From Bordetella sp. LUAb4 (GTDB taxonomy: Bacteria; Pseudomonadota; Gammaproteobacteria; Burkholderiales; Burkholderiaceae_B), in the NCBI RefSeq assembly GCF_021325795.1, contig NZ_JAHPZX010000006.1, positions 1-64,000 of the forward strand: a stretch of 64,000 nucleotides of DNA, read 5' to 3'. Positions 44,223 to 54,659 of this stretch are shown one piece after another. Position 1 is the stretch's first letter. Every line of letters starts with the position of its first letter. A program made the translations under genes and the position numbers. The notes beneath the pieces are model-generated. The model saw only the letters and a program-made list of their open reading frames with translations. It searched no databases and was not told the origin of the DNA.

Positions 44223-45197
44223 TTACTCCACTTTCCCGATCTTCTGCACCGCTAGCGCCAGCGATGCCGAATCCTTGCGCCAGTAGGTGTCGAAGTCCTT
44301 GGCATCCAGATACTGCACCGGGCTGCCCGTCCCGGCTATCAGGGCCTTGACCTTGTCGTCATTGGCCGCGGCCTTGACCGCGGACCGCAGCCGGTCCAGT
44401 ACGGGTTCCGGCGTTCCGGCCAGCGCGAACACGCCGGACCACTGCACGAAGGTGACGTCGTAGCCCAGGGACTTCAGGGTAGGCACTTGCGGCATGCTCT
44501 CCAACGGCGCATCGCCCCAATGGGCCAACGCCTTCACCCTGCCTGATTGCACCAACTGCGCCACCGACGACGGTCCGGTCGCCAGCACATCCACCTGCCC
44601 ACCCATCAAGGCCTGCACCGCCGGCGCCGCCCCCGTGAACGGCACGTGCAGCATGCTGATGCCCGCGGCGTTCTGCAGCATCGCCATCGGCACGTGCATG
44701 GTGCCGTAGATGCCCGAACTGCCGTAGCTGAGCTTGTTGGGTTGCTTCTTCGCGGCATCGACCAGATCCTGCACGCTATTCCAGGGCTTGTCCGCGCGCA
44801 CCACCAGCACTGTCGGATCCGCGGTAATCCGCCCGATCGGGACGAACTGGTCCAGTTGATAAGCAGGCTTGCGTTCGAGCACCTTATCGGCTTCGGGCAG
44901 GATGGAGATGGACGACAGACTCATCAGAATCGTATAGCCGTCCGGCTTGGCCCTGGCCACCTGCCCGATCCCCAGCGCGCCACCTGCGCCACCGCGATTC
45001 TCGATGATGACAGGCTGCCCCAGCTTCTCTCCCAGCGCCTGCGCCAAGGGCCGCCCCACCACGTCCGCCACGCCCCCTGGCGGAAACGGCACGATCATGC
45101 TGATCGCATGCTCCGGATATTCCGCGTGTGCCGCGGCAGCGGCTCCCATGCAAAACGCGGCCACTGCCGCATGTCTGACCAGCGTGCGCAATCCCAT
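44223..45197 (-). CDS. Periplasmic solute receptor, Bug/TctC family
   Basis: This encodes 324 residues. A signal peptide (MGLRTLVRHAAVAAFCMGAA, cleaved near AHA-E) precedes YPEHAISMIVPFPPGGVADVVGRP, the family opening. NRGGAGGALGIGQVARAKPDGYTILM and MLHVPFTGAAPAVQALMGGQ are further signatures. The ATG at 45197 is chosen because GGAGGAG lies 5 bases upstream; an ATG 7 codons earlier lacks such a site. There is no transporter gene nearby, so it is an orphan receptor. A palindrome at 45317 upstream may serve its regulation. Confidence 0.93.
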   Translation of the reverse strand: MGLRTLVRHAAVAAFCMGAAAAAHAEYPEHAISMIVPFPPGGVADVVGRPLAQALGEKLGQPVIIENRGGAGGALGIGQVARAKPDGYTILMSLSSISILPEADKVLERKPAYQLDQFVPIGRITADPTVLVVRADKPWNSVQDLVDAAKKQPNKLSYGSSGIYGTMHVPMAMLQNAAGISMLHVPFTGAAPAVQALMGGQVDVLATGPSSVAQLVQSGRVKALAHWGDAPLESMPQVPTLKSLGYDVTFVQWSGVFALAGTPEPVLDRLRSAVKAAANDDKVKALIAGTGSPVQYLDAKDFDTYWRKDSASLALAVQKIGKVE

Positions 45198-45667
45198 GTC
45201 CGTCTCCTCCAGGCCCACCGTACGTCGCGGTTCGGCCTTGGCTAGTGCTGCTCGTTATGGATACCTATCGGCAACCCGTTGGCATGGTCATCAAGAAATG
45301 AACAACACCATCGCATATACCAATTGGTATTCTTTTGTTTTCTTATGCTCGTAAGAATATCCGAAGCCAGCCATAAAACACAGCAATATAAGCTTTGTTA
45401 TCGGACTCAACCATTTCGTCCTTATCGAACCAATTGGACCAATAACACCAATGAATCACTGAATTTTCTCGTGCCGATCGCGCCGGCCCTACCGCTCCGA
45501 GCCAAGACGAGCCGCTCACGATTGCAAGCTCTGTGGGTAAATCAGACAACAAGCGTTAACCACTCGTCCTTTCGCCGCCGCTCCGCCGCGGCGCACCGTG
45601 AAAGAGCCACCCTGGCCTTATCGCCGGCACAGCCAGCGGTCCGAACGCGGCGTGATAGAGTCCGCCG
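45198..45667. other. Gene-free, AT-richer intergenic region
   Basis: This 470-base region separates the divergent Bug receptor and zeta-toxin-like genes. Its base composition is clearly more AT-rich than the flanking operons, with runs such as TATTCTTTTGTTTTC. It contains the palindrome at 45317-45330 and a related CCAATTGG at 45431, but no convincing gene. Confidence 0.6.
45317..45330. promoter_or_regulatory. Perfect 14-bp palindrome upstream of the Bug receptor gene
   Basis: ATACCAATTGGTAT is its own reverse complement. A partial copy, ACCAATTGGACC, lies about 110 bases further right. It is an operator candidate for an unlinked regulator. Confidence 0.45.
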
Positions 45668-46186
45668 ATGGTCAAGAAAATCATTATCCTTGCTGGGCCG
45701 AATGGCGCTGGAAAGACAACGTTTGCCCGATCTTTCTTGCCACACGCGGCGCATTGCCCACGGTTCGTGAATGCCGATCTGATCGCGGCCGGGCTCTCCC
45801 CGTTCAACCCCGAAGCAGCCGCCATCAAAGCCGGACGCATCATGCTGGGAGAGATTGCGGACCTGGTGGCACGTAAAGAGAGCTTTTCTTTCGAGACGAC
45901 CCTGGCAGGCCTCTCTTATGCGCAACGCATAGCGGCGTGGCGTGAAGCGGGATATCGGGTTTCTTTGTTCTTCCTGACGCTCCGTTCGGCAGATGTGGCG
46001 ATAGAGCGGGTCGCCCGACGTGTCAGGCAGGGTGGGCATGATATCCCGGAGGCAGTGATACGCAGACGTTTCGCCGCTGGGCTACGGAATTTTGAAGGTC
46101 ATTACCGCCATATCGTGAACGACTGGATCACCTTTCGTACCCTCAAATCTGGACCTCAAGTTATCAGCTTTGGAGAAAACCCATGA
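45668..46186 (+). CDS. Zeta-toxin-like P-loop kinase
   Basis: This encodes 172 residues. The P-loop AGPNGAGKTTF is at about 9-19, and FVNADLIAAGLSPF provides the substrate-binding Asp region typical of zeta/PezT-like enzymes, which phosphorylate UDP-N-acetylglucosamine or related nucleotides. SFSFETTLAGLSY, with Glu and Thr, is the second family hallmark. RVRQGGHDIPEAVIRRRF carries the lid arginines. The ATG follows the TCCGCCG region without a strong ribosome binding site. It overlaps the next small gene by 4 bp. Housekeeping AAA kinases of this type also exist, so a toxin role is inferred, not shown. Confidence 0.8.
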   Translation: MVKKIIILAGPNGAGKTTFARSFLPHAAHCPRFVNADLIAAGLSPFNPEAAAIKAGRIMLGEIADLVARKESFSFETTLAGLSYAQRIAAWREAGYRVSLFFLTLRSADVAIERVARRVRQGGHDIPEAVIRRRFAAGLRNFEGHYRHIVNDWITFRTLKSGPQVISFGENP

Positions 46187-46413
46187 GCGTCAATGATCTG
46201 TCCCAAGCTAAAAATCCTGACCTGCTTGCATCAGTAGCGGCCATGCAGCATGCAGCGCAGGAGGCGCGTGATATCGCCATCCAATTCAACACAGGCATCG
46301 TGGTCGAGGATAACGATGGGAACATCCTCCACATCGATGCCGAGACCTTGCGCAAGGAACGAGACGAGCAAAGGGCTAAAGGCAGTCCCTCAGCGGATCC
46401 GACCACAGTCTGA
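46183..46413 (+). CDS. Small acidic protein paired with the zeta-like kinase (antitoxin candidate)
   Basis: This encodes 76 residues with an ATGA overlap with the kinase gene and a GGAG about 10 bases before the start. The protein is mainly helical (LLASVAAMQHAAQEARDIAIQFNTG), then GIVVEDNDGNILHIDAETLRKERDEQ. I recognise no DNA-binding domain. Tight coupling suggests a cognate partner or antitoxin, although in classical zeta systems the antitoxin precedes the toxin. Confidence 0.65.
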   Translation: MSVNDLSQAKNPDLLASVAAMQHAAQEARDIAIQFNTGIVVEDNDGNILHIDAETLRKERDEQRAKGSPSADPTTV

Positions 46414-46497
46414 AGGCGGGCCTGCGGTCCGTGCCGGCATGGGTCGCAGGCGGCTCACTTACCCAACGGCAGGCGATGATCGAGGCATCCATGTTCC

Positions 46498-47453
46498 ATG
46501 GGGGTTAACAGCGTGACACGCAAGACGCTTGCAGCGACGACAAAATCTGCTGCCTTACCAACTGGCTACGCCGGCATCCACGGCGGCATCGTGGAACTGC
46601 TGGATGCTGCGCGCCAGGCCGCGGCGCGTAGCGTCAATGCGCTGATGACGGCCAGCTACTGGGAAATTGGCCGCCGGATCGTCCAAGCCCAGCAGAAAGG
46701 CAGGCGGCGGGCGGGTTATGGCGAGCAATTGATGGAACGGCTGTCTACTGACCTGACGGCTAGATTCGGGCGCGGGTTCGGCGTCAACAACTTGGAGAAC
46801 ATGCGGCGTTTTTTTCTCTCATACCCCCAACCTGAGATTTCCCAGACACTGTCTGGGAAATTGGATCTCTCCAAATTGGCACAGATCTTCACCCTGCCTT
46901 GGTCGGCTTATATCCGGCTGCTGTTGGTCAAGGATGACCATGCCCGACAGTTTTACGAGGCGGAGGCGCTGCGTGGCGGCTGGAGCGTGCGCCAGCTTGA
47001 TCGGCAGATTGGCAGCCAGTTCTACGAGCGCACGGCCTTGTCCAAGGACAAAGCTGCGATGCTGGCCAAGGGGGCCGTACCCAAAATCGAGGATACCGTC
47101 ACACCCAGTGACGCGATCAAAGATCCCATCGCAAGCTGCGCTGCTTGGTCATCATCGACCTGAAGCTGGGCAGCCTGACCCATGCCGACGTGGGCCAGAT
47201 GCACATGTACTGCAACTATGCCAAGGAGCATTGGGCCTACCCGGATGAGAACCCGCCCGTCGGACTGATCCTGTGCGCCGACAAAGGCCATGCCCTGGCG
47301 CGGTATGCGCTGGATGGTTTGCCGACCAAAGTCATGGCGGCCAACTACCGCATGGTGCTGCCGGATGCCGAGCTACTGCAAAAGGAGCTCGAGAACACGC
47401 GGCGTTTGCTCGAATCTCGCGGCACGCTCTCCCTCACAAACGACAAGCCATAG
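46498..47453 (+). pseudogene. YhcG/DUF1016-type nuclease gene with an internal deletion and frameshift
   Basis: The N-terminal DUF1016 part is intact (AARSVNALMTASYWEIGRRIV, GYGEQLMERLS, GVNNLENMRRFF) up to SDAIKDP near 47125. The frame then shifts and stops at 47163. The C-terminal half resumes in another frame as HRKLRCLVIIDLKLG near 47128 and runs to 47453 (HADVGQMHMYCNYAKEHW, then LPDAELLQKEL). By comparison with the family from memory, about 60 residues between KDP and the RxLRCLV strand are missing, including part of the nuclease core. The gene is therefore broken. Family members are PD-(D/E)xK-type nucleases often seen near mobile or defence genes. Confidence 0.8.
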
Positions 47454-47656
47454 TCTTACGTGCCGTCGGACTTTCCCTGACGCACGCCGCGAAGCCATAT
47501 CATCGCCGTGATTTTTTCGTCAAATTTTGAAGACACGAAGACACTTCATGGCTGAACCGCCACAGTACCTTCGCTATCTAATCGAAGTCTGCACCGTTCG
47601 CCACGGCCGTCGATATACTGGCCGCCGTCTTCGCCCCCGCACTCACGCGCGTCTCC

Positions 47657-49147
47657 ATGCATCGCTCCTTCCCCCGCCGCCCATTCTCGGCCGCGCTCAT
47701 ACTCTTTGGCCTGATTCTCTGGCCCATCCTGCACGCGGATCGCCTCTACATCGACGATATGGGACGCGCCAGCGAAGGCTATCTGGGCTGGGGCTCGGAC
47801 GGCCGGCCACTGGCGAATGTGCTGATGGAAGTGGTCAATGCCGGTACGCCGCTGACCGACATCACGCCCGTGCCGCAACTGGCCGCCCTGCTGATGCTGG
47901 CCGGCCTGGCCGCATTGATAGGCCGGCGCTTCAAGCTGCCAGGCAGTTGGCTGGCGGCGCTGTGCGCGCTGCCGCTGGCCGGCAGCCCTTACTACCTGGA
48001 AAACCTGTCCTATAAATTCGATGTACTGACGATGACGTCAGCCTTGGTGCTGGCGGCGATCGCGGCACTGGATCCCATGCGCGGCAGGCTGCATCCGCTG
48101 CGCAAGATGCTGTTCCTGCTGATGGCGCTATGCCTCTATCAGCCCGCCGCCAATGTGTACGTGCTGCTGGTCATCGCACAAGTCGTCGTCGGGCAATTGC
48201 GCAATACGGATCCACGCACCTTGCTGCGCCAACTGGCCAGCCAGATCGGCGCCACGCTACTCGCCTGCATCCTGTACGTGGTGGTGCTCAAACACACCGT
48301 GCGCGGGGGTTATTCGAATGAGCATGGCGCTATCGATCCCACGTTGATCATCCAGAACCTGGGCCACTTCTGGCACTACGTGCTGATGACCCTGACCACG
48401 CTGCGCGGCTGGGTTTTGCTGATCCTGGCAGGTGTAGCGGTACCCATCACTTTGCTCGCCGCGCTGCATTACGCCTACCGGCATTGGCCGCAAGCCAGCG
48501 TCGGCGTACGCATCGCACTTGTCCTGGCAGTACCGTTATTGCCGCTGTCCCTGCTGATCGCACCGTGGGGGCCGATGCTGGTGCTCGCCGACCCCGTGTT
48601 CGCGCCGCGCGTGATGATAGGCTTCGGGGCCTTGATGACCACGTCGGCCCTGATCCTGACGGCCGCGGCCCCGCGCTTGCGGGCCGACCATCGCCACGTC
48701 ATCGGCCTGCTCGTGCTGCCGGCCGCCGTCATGGTCTTGATTGCCTCGGTCTACGGCAACTCCCTCGAACAGCAGAAGGCTTACGAGGACAATCTGTCCG
48801 GCAATATGGTGGACGACGTCGCCGCCCTGCGCCTGCAAACACGGCTCACCGGCATCGCCTTGATCGGCGACGCGGGCCATCCGCCCATCGTGCGCCACAA
48901 TATGCGCAAGCATCCCATCCTTACCGAACTGCTGCCCGTGCATCTGACGCAGGGCTGGGGCTGGGCGTCGGAGCAACTGCGCATGTTCGGCTCCGTCCCG
49001 CCCATGCGCACGGTCGCACCGGAGACGCTGGCAGCGTTGGCCGACCAGAAACCCGACATCGCGCGCGCCGCTTACCGCGTCTATGTCCACGACCACGTCG
49101 CTATCTTCATGTTCAAACCCAGCGGCGAGCCACCACCTGTCCGCTGA
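47657..49147 (+). CDS. GtrII-like multi-pass membrane protein (putative glucosyltransferase)
   Basis: This encodes 496 residues with about ten hydrophobic segments in the first 370 residues and a C-terminal soluble part. RLYIDDMGRASEGYLGWGSDGRPLANVLMEV near residue 30 and SPYYLENLSYKFDVLTM near 115 resemble the acidic periplasmic-loop motifs of GtrII-type glucosyltransferases that modify O-antigen using lipid-linked glucose. No gtrA or gtrB partner lies beside it. The upstream gap 47454-47656 shows nothing definite. Other GT-C-type transferases are possible. Confidence 0.72.
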   Translation: MHRSFPRRPFSAALILFGLILWPILHADRLYIDDMGRASEGYLGWGSDGRPLANVLMEVVNAGTPLTDITPVPQLAALLMLAGLAALIGRRFKLPGSWLAALCALPLAGSPYYLENLSYKFDVLTMTSALVLAAIAALDPMRGRLHPLRKMLFLLMALCLYQPAANVYVLLVIAQVVVGQLRNTDPRTLLRQLASQIGATLLACILYVVVLKHTVRGGYSNEHGAIDPTLIIQNLGHFWHYVLMTLTTLRGWVLLILAGVAVPITLLAALHYAYRHWPQASVGVRIALVLAVPLLPLSLLIAPWGPMLVLADPVFAPRVMIGFGALMTTSALILTAAAPRLRADHRHVIGLLVLPAAVMVLIASVYGNSLEQQKAYEDNLSGNMVDDVAALRLQTRLTGIALIGDAGHPPIVRHNMRKHPILTELLPVHLTQGWGWASEQLRMFGSVPPMRTVAPETLAALADQKPDIARAAYRVYVHDHVAIFMFKPSGEPPPVR

Positions 49148-49201
49148 ACTGGCATCTGGCGCCCAAGGTCACAGATCGGCTCTGCCTGACTCCTCAGCGG
49201 A

Positions 49202-50128
49202 TCAAAGCACCACATTCCAGTCCGGTGGCGATCCGATCCGCGCCTGCAGGAAATTCGACAGCGCCTTGACCTTCCTCGATCGCAGCCGCCCTTGCGGATA
49301 CAGCAGATGGATATCGTACGGCTCGGGTTCCCCCGCGCCATCCCATTCGCGCAACAGGGGAACAAGACGCCCTTGCGCGAACGCGCGCGGGCCGAAAATC
49401 CAGGACGGAAAGAGCACGATCCCCCGCCCGGCGAGCGCGCCATCGACCAGCGCTTCGGCATTGTTGCTCTTGAAGTTTCCCGTAACCTCGCACACCATTC
49501 GATCAGACGCACCCGGCCTGCGGAAATACCATCGCTGATCGCCGGACTGTCCTCTATAGAGCAGGCAATTGTGCGTCTTCAAGTCATCAGGGCTGGCGGG
49601 ATGCCCCATCCGGCTCAGGTAGGACGGACTGGCGCATAGCAAATACGCCTGTGCGCCCAGCGTTCGCGCAACCATCCCTGAATCAGCAAGCTTGCCGATG
49701 CGAACCGTGATGTCCATGCTCTCCTGAATCGGATCGACCAGCATGTCGGTCAGCGTCAACTCGATGGCGATCGCCGGGTGCAGCTCCTGGAACGCCGCCA
49801 GCAGCGGCGCGATGTACATCTTCCCAAGGCTTACTGGCGCGTTGACACGAATCACCCCTCTCAAGGGCGCGTCCTCCCCCACCAAGCCATCCGCCGCCGC
49901 GTCGAGCAGGTTCAGGGCCGGCTGCACGTCAGCCAGGTACTGCGCGCCCGCCTCCGTCAACCTGACCGCCCTGGTGTGACGCAACAGTAGCTGCTGCCCG
50001 AGTTCCGCCTCCAGCGCCGCTATCTGGCGCGACACTGTCGACTGGGGCACACCAAATCGCCGCGCGGTCATAACGAAGCTGCCGGCAGCCGCGACATGGA
50101 CGAAGTAGCGTAAGGTACTGATTTTCAT
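49202..50128 (-). CDS. LysR-family transcriptional regulator
   Basis: This encodes 308 residues. The N-terminal winged helix-turn-helix is canonical (LRYFVHVAAAGSFVMTARRFGVPQSTVSRQIAALE), followed by the LysR substrate-binding domain. It belongs to the AaeR/CrgA-like subgroup by the VNAPVSLGKMYIAPLLAAF and DITVRIGKLADSGMVAR stretches. It is divergent from the ene-reductase gene and probably its regulator. Confidence 0.93.
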   Translation of the reverse strand: MKISTLRYFVHVAAAGSFVMTARRFGVPQSTVSRQIAALEAELGQQLLLRHTRAVRLTEAGAQYLADVQPALNLLDAAADGLVGEDAPLRGVIRVNAPVSLGKMYIAPLLAAFQELHPAIAIELTLTDMLVDPIQESMDITVRIGKLADSGMVARTLGAQAYLLCASPSYLSRMGHPASPDDLKTHNCLLYRGQSGDQRWYFRRPGASDRMVCEVTGNFKSNNAEALVDGALAGRGIVLFPSWIFGPRAFAQGRLVPLLREWDGAGEPEPYDIHLLYPQGRLRSRKVKALSNFLQARIGSPPDWNVVL

Positions 50129-50140
50129 AGAGTTGCTTAA

Positions 50141-50154
50141 ATCGCATTAGCGAT
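50141..50154. promoter_or_regulatory. LysR-type operator candidate
   Basis: ATCGC-ATTA-GCGAT, an interrupted palindrome, lies 13 bases upstream of the LysR start codon in the 172-base divergent region. Its position fits autorepression together with activation of the ene-reductase gene. Confidence 0.5.
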
Positions 50155-50300
50155 ATGTGATTATGCCGGATTGTCGAATAAGGCCCACCGTCCTAGCATG
50201 AGTTCTTCCCATTCATTCTGCTCACCGCGCGTCCGCAACCGATTTCGCCAACCCATGCATATCGGCCACCAAATCACGCGCGGCGACATTCAGGAAACTC

Positions 50301-51437
50301 ATGGCTGACCTCTTCAAACCCTTCAATCTGTCCGGCATGACACTGCAAAACCGCGTCGTCATGGCACCGATGACGCGATCGCGCGCGCCGCGGGACATCG
50401 CGACGGAGACGATCGCGCTTTACTATGCGCAGCGCGCCACCGCGGGCCTCATCGTCAGCGAAGGCACCCCGATCTCACGAGAAGGCCAGGGCTACCTCTT
50501 CAATCCCGGCATCTTCACCGCTGACCAGATTGCCGGTTGGCGGCTGACGACACAATCCGTTCACGCCGTCGGCGGACGCATCTTCGCGCAGCTGTGGCAT
50601 GTCGGACGCGTGTCGCATCCCTCGATTCAGGAAAATGCCAAGGCACCCGTGAGCGCCAGCTCCAGGCTTGCCGAAGGAGCAACGGCATACGGCTATGACG
50701 ACCAAGGTGAGCCGGCACTGATTCCCGTCACCGCCCCCCAACAGCTAACGACCGAGGAAGTCCCGCGCATCGTGCAGGACTTCGCCCATGCGGCCAGCAA
50801 CGCCATCGACGCGGGCTTCGACGGCGTCGAGATCCACGGCGCCAACGGCTATCTGTTCGAACAGTTCCTGAATCCTGAGGTCAATGACCGCAGGGACCTA
50901 TATGCCGCCGATACGATGGACAACCGGCTGCGCTTCACGCTCGAGGCGGTCGATGCCGTGATTGCCAAAATCGGCGCGGAACGCGTGGGGATTCGCCTGT
51001 CACCCTACGGCCAACTGTTCGACATGCCGCATTACGACCAGATCGATGAGACCTATACCGCGTTGGTGAAGGCCCTGGGCGAGCGTGGCCTGGCCTATGT
51101 GCATATCATGGATCAATCGGGCTTTGCGGTCGCAGACACGATCAAGACCTCCGGTGCCTCCGTCTCCGACCGGATCCAGCAGTTGCTGAAAGTATTCCGC
51201 GCAGCCCTGCCGAGGACCGCGCTCATCCTGGCGGGCGGCATGACCCGCGCACGGGCCGAACGCCTGATCGCGGATGGGACGATAGACCTGGCCGGTTTTG
51301 GGCAACCGTTCATTTCGAATCCCGACCTGGTGGCCCGATTGCGCAATGGATGGGCGCTTACCGAGCCCGATCGCGGCACTTACTACGGTGGCGGTGCGCG
51401 TGGACTGATCGATTATGCGCCCTACGCCGGGGCGTAA
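50301..51437 (+). CDS. Old yellow enzyme-family ene-reductase
   Basis: This encodes 378 residues folding as an FMN-binding TIM barrel. MADLFKPFNLSGMTLQNRVVMAPMTRSRA is the family opening. HVGRVSHPSIQ, GVEIHGANGYLFEQFLNPEVNDR (with the His and Asn substrate-binding pair) and GGMTRARAERLIADG with FGQPFISNPDLV complete the fold. It reduces activated alkenes such as N-ethylmaleimide or enones with NAD(P)H. It is a single gene divergent from a LysR regulator, suggesting electrophile-responsive expression. Confidence 0.95.
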   Translation: MADLFKPFNLSGMTLQNRVVMAPMTRSRAPRDIATETIALYYAQRATAGLIVSEGTPISREGQGYLFNPGIFTADQIAGWRLTTQSVHAVGGRIFAQLWHVGRVSHPSIQENAKAPVSASSRLAEGATAYGYDDQGEPALIPVTAPQQLTTEEVPRIVQDFAHAASNAIDAGFDGVEIHGANGYLFEQFLNPEVNDRRDLYAADTMDNRLRFTLEAVDAVIAKIGAERVGIRLSPYGQLFDMPHYDQIDETYTALVKALGERGLAYVHIMDQSGFAVADTIKTSGASVSDRIQQLLKVFRAALPRTALILAGGMTRARAERLIADGTIDLAGFGQPFISNPDLVARLRNGWALTEPDRGTYYGGGARGLIDYAPYAGA

Positions 51438-51507
51438 GCAGCACCCGGACCGGAGCGGCAACAGCGAGAATTGCCCACCAGGCACCACACTGATCCACGC
51501 TACCCAA

Positions 51508-51551
51508 AACGAAGGGCCGACGCGTCTGACAGACGTGTCGGCCCTTCGTTT
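51508..51551. terminator. Bidirectional terminator between the ene-reductase gene and typA
   Basis: A long inverted repeat (51508-51527 with 51531-51551) with one wobble pair and a 3-base loop is flanked by AAAA on the left and GTTTG on the right. It serves both convergent units. Confidence 0.8.
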
Positions 51552-51618
51552 GATACCGCCAAGGACTTCATACCGCCCTCACGGTGCCCTGCTTGCAGGC
51601 ACCGTGGAGCCGTCTTCC

Positions 51619-53448
<1,830 letters not shown>

Positions 53449-53458
53449 AACGGATCCT

Positions 53459-54196
53459 TTAGGTTTTGACAGGCGCGAGGCCCGCCGGCAATTCATTCAT
53501 GGGCAGCAACGTCTGCTTGGGATCAGGCATTGCTTGCAAATCTTCCAGCGCCACCGCGTGCGTCAGCGAAAACGGTCCCACCTGGGTGCGCCGCAGCGCG
53601 GACAAGTGGCCGTAGCATCCCAACGCACGCCCGATATCCTCGGCCAGCGTCCGAATGTATGTCCCCTTGCTGCACGACACATCGATCTGCGCTGTCATGC
53701 CTTCGCAGGAAAGCAGTTCGATGCGGTAAATCGTCACCTGACGCGGTGGCCGCTCCAGTTCTATGCCGGCGCGGGCGTACTCATACAGCGGCTTGCCATC
53801 ACGCTTCAGCGCCGAATACATCGGCGGAATCTGCTCGATGGTGCCGACGAAACGTGACAGCACGTCGCGCAGCGCGGCTTCTTCCACGCCGGCGAATCCC
53901 GCCGGCGCCTGCGCCACCACGTTGCCGGTCAGGTCACCCGAATCGGTTTCCTCACCGAAGCGCAACGTCGCGACATAACTTTTGTCGGCGTTCAACATCG
54001 CGCCTGCAATCTTGGTCGCCTTGCCCATACAGCACACCAGCAGACCGGTGGCGAAGGGATCCAGCGTACCGGTATGTCCTGCCTTGGCAGCATCCAGCGT
54101 GCGCCGCACGCGTTGCAAGGCATGATTGCTGGACAGTCCCACGGGTTTGTCCAGCAGCACTACTCCGTCGAGCACCTGCCCGCGTCGTTTGGCCAT
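53459..54196 (-). CDS. truB: tRNA pseudouridine(55) synthase TruB
   Basis: This encodes 245 residues. TruB makes pseudouridine 55 in the T loop of tRNAs. [22 protein letters not shown] and the catalytic [15 protein letters not shown] (Asp at about 44) are diagnostic. [28 protein letters not shown] and [15 protein letters not shown] follow. The usual C-terminal PUA domain is short or absent. The ATG at 54196 (MAKRRGQV) is chosen; the open frame extends 32 codons upstream into the intergenic stretch toward rbfA, without similarity. Confidence 0.96.
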   Translation of the reverse strand: MAKRRGQVLDGVVLLDKPVGLSSNHALQRVRRTLDAAKAGHTGTLDPFATGLLVCCMGKATKIAGAMLNADKSYVATLRFGEETDSGDLTGNVVAQAPAGFAGVEEAALRDVLSRFVGTIEQIPPMYSALKRDGKPLYEYARAGIELERPPRQVTIYRIELLSCEGMTAQIDVSCSKGTYIRTLAEDIGRALGCYGHLSALRRTQVGPFSLTHAVALEDLQAMPDPKQTLLPMNELPAGLAPVKT

Positions 54197-54233
54197 CGTC
54201 GTATTCCAGGAAAAAAGCAGTGACGACAGCCGC

Positions 54234-54635
54234 TCAGGACTGGTCTTCAGGCTCGTCGGGCTTGTCGCGATAGGAATCGGGACGGTTGGCACGATCGATC
54301 AGCTGCGACATTTCAATCCCGCGCGCGATCTGCTCATCGTGGAAGAAGCGCAGGGTGGGCACGGTATGGATGTGCAGCATGCGGTACAGCTGCGAATGCA
54401 GCCAGCCCGCCTTTTCATTGAGCAGGGTGGTAGCCGCTTCCGGCTCCGCGCCCATGACGGTGAAATACACCTTGGCATGGGCATAATCCTGCGACAGTTC
54501 CACGCCGGACAGCGTAATCAGACCGCCGCGCGCGACGTCGATTTCCCGCTGGATGAGCACGGCCAGATCCTTCTGGATCTGGTCGGCCAGCCGCAGGTTG
54601 CGGCCCGGAATGGCTTTGGACTTGTGACGGCTCAT
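54234..54635 (-). CDS. rbfA: Ribosome-binding factor A
   Basis: This encodes 133 residues with a KH-like fold. RbfA assists 16S rRNA 5'-end maturation and cold adaptation. Seen: [20 protein letters not shown], then a strand with [23 protein letters not shown], and [25 protein letters not shown]. The ATG at 54635 (MSRHKSKA) is used. It sits between infB (24 bp) and truB in the classical order. Confidence 0.96.
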   Translation of the reverse strand: MSRHKSKAIPGRNLRLADQIQKDLAVLIQREIDVARGGLITLSGVELSQDYAHAKVYFTVMGAEPEAATTLLNEKAGWLHSQLYRMLHIHTVPTLRFFHDEQIARGIEMSQLIDRANRPDSYRDKPDEPEDQS

Positions 54636-54659
54636 GATCACCGATACGCGACGCTCGCC

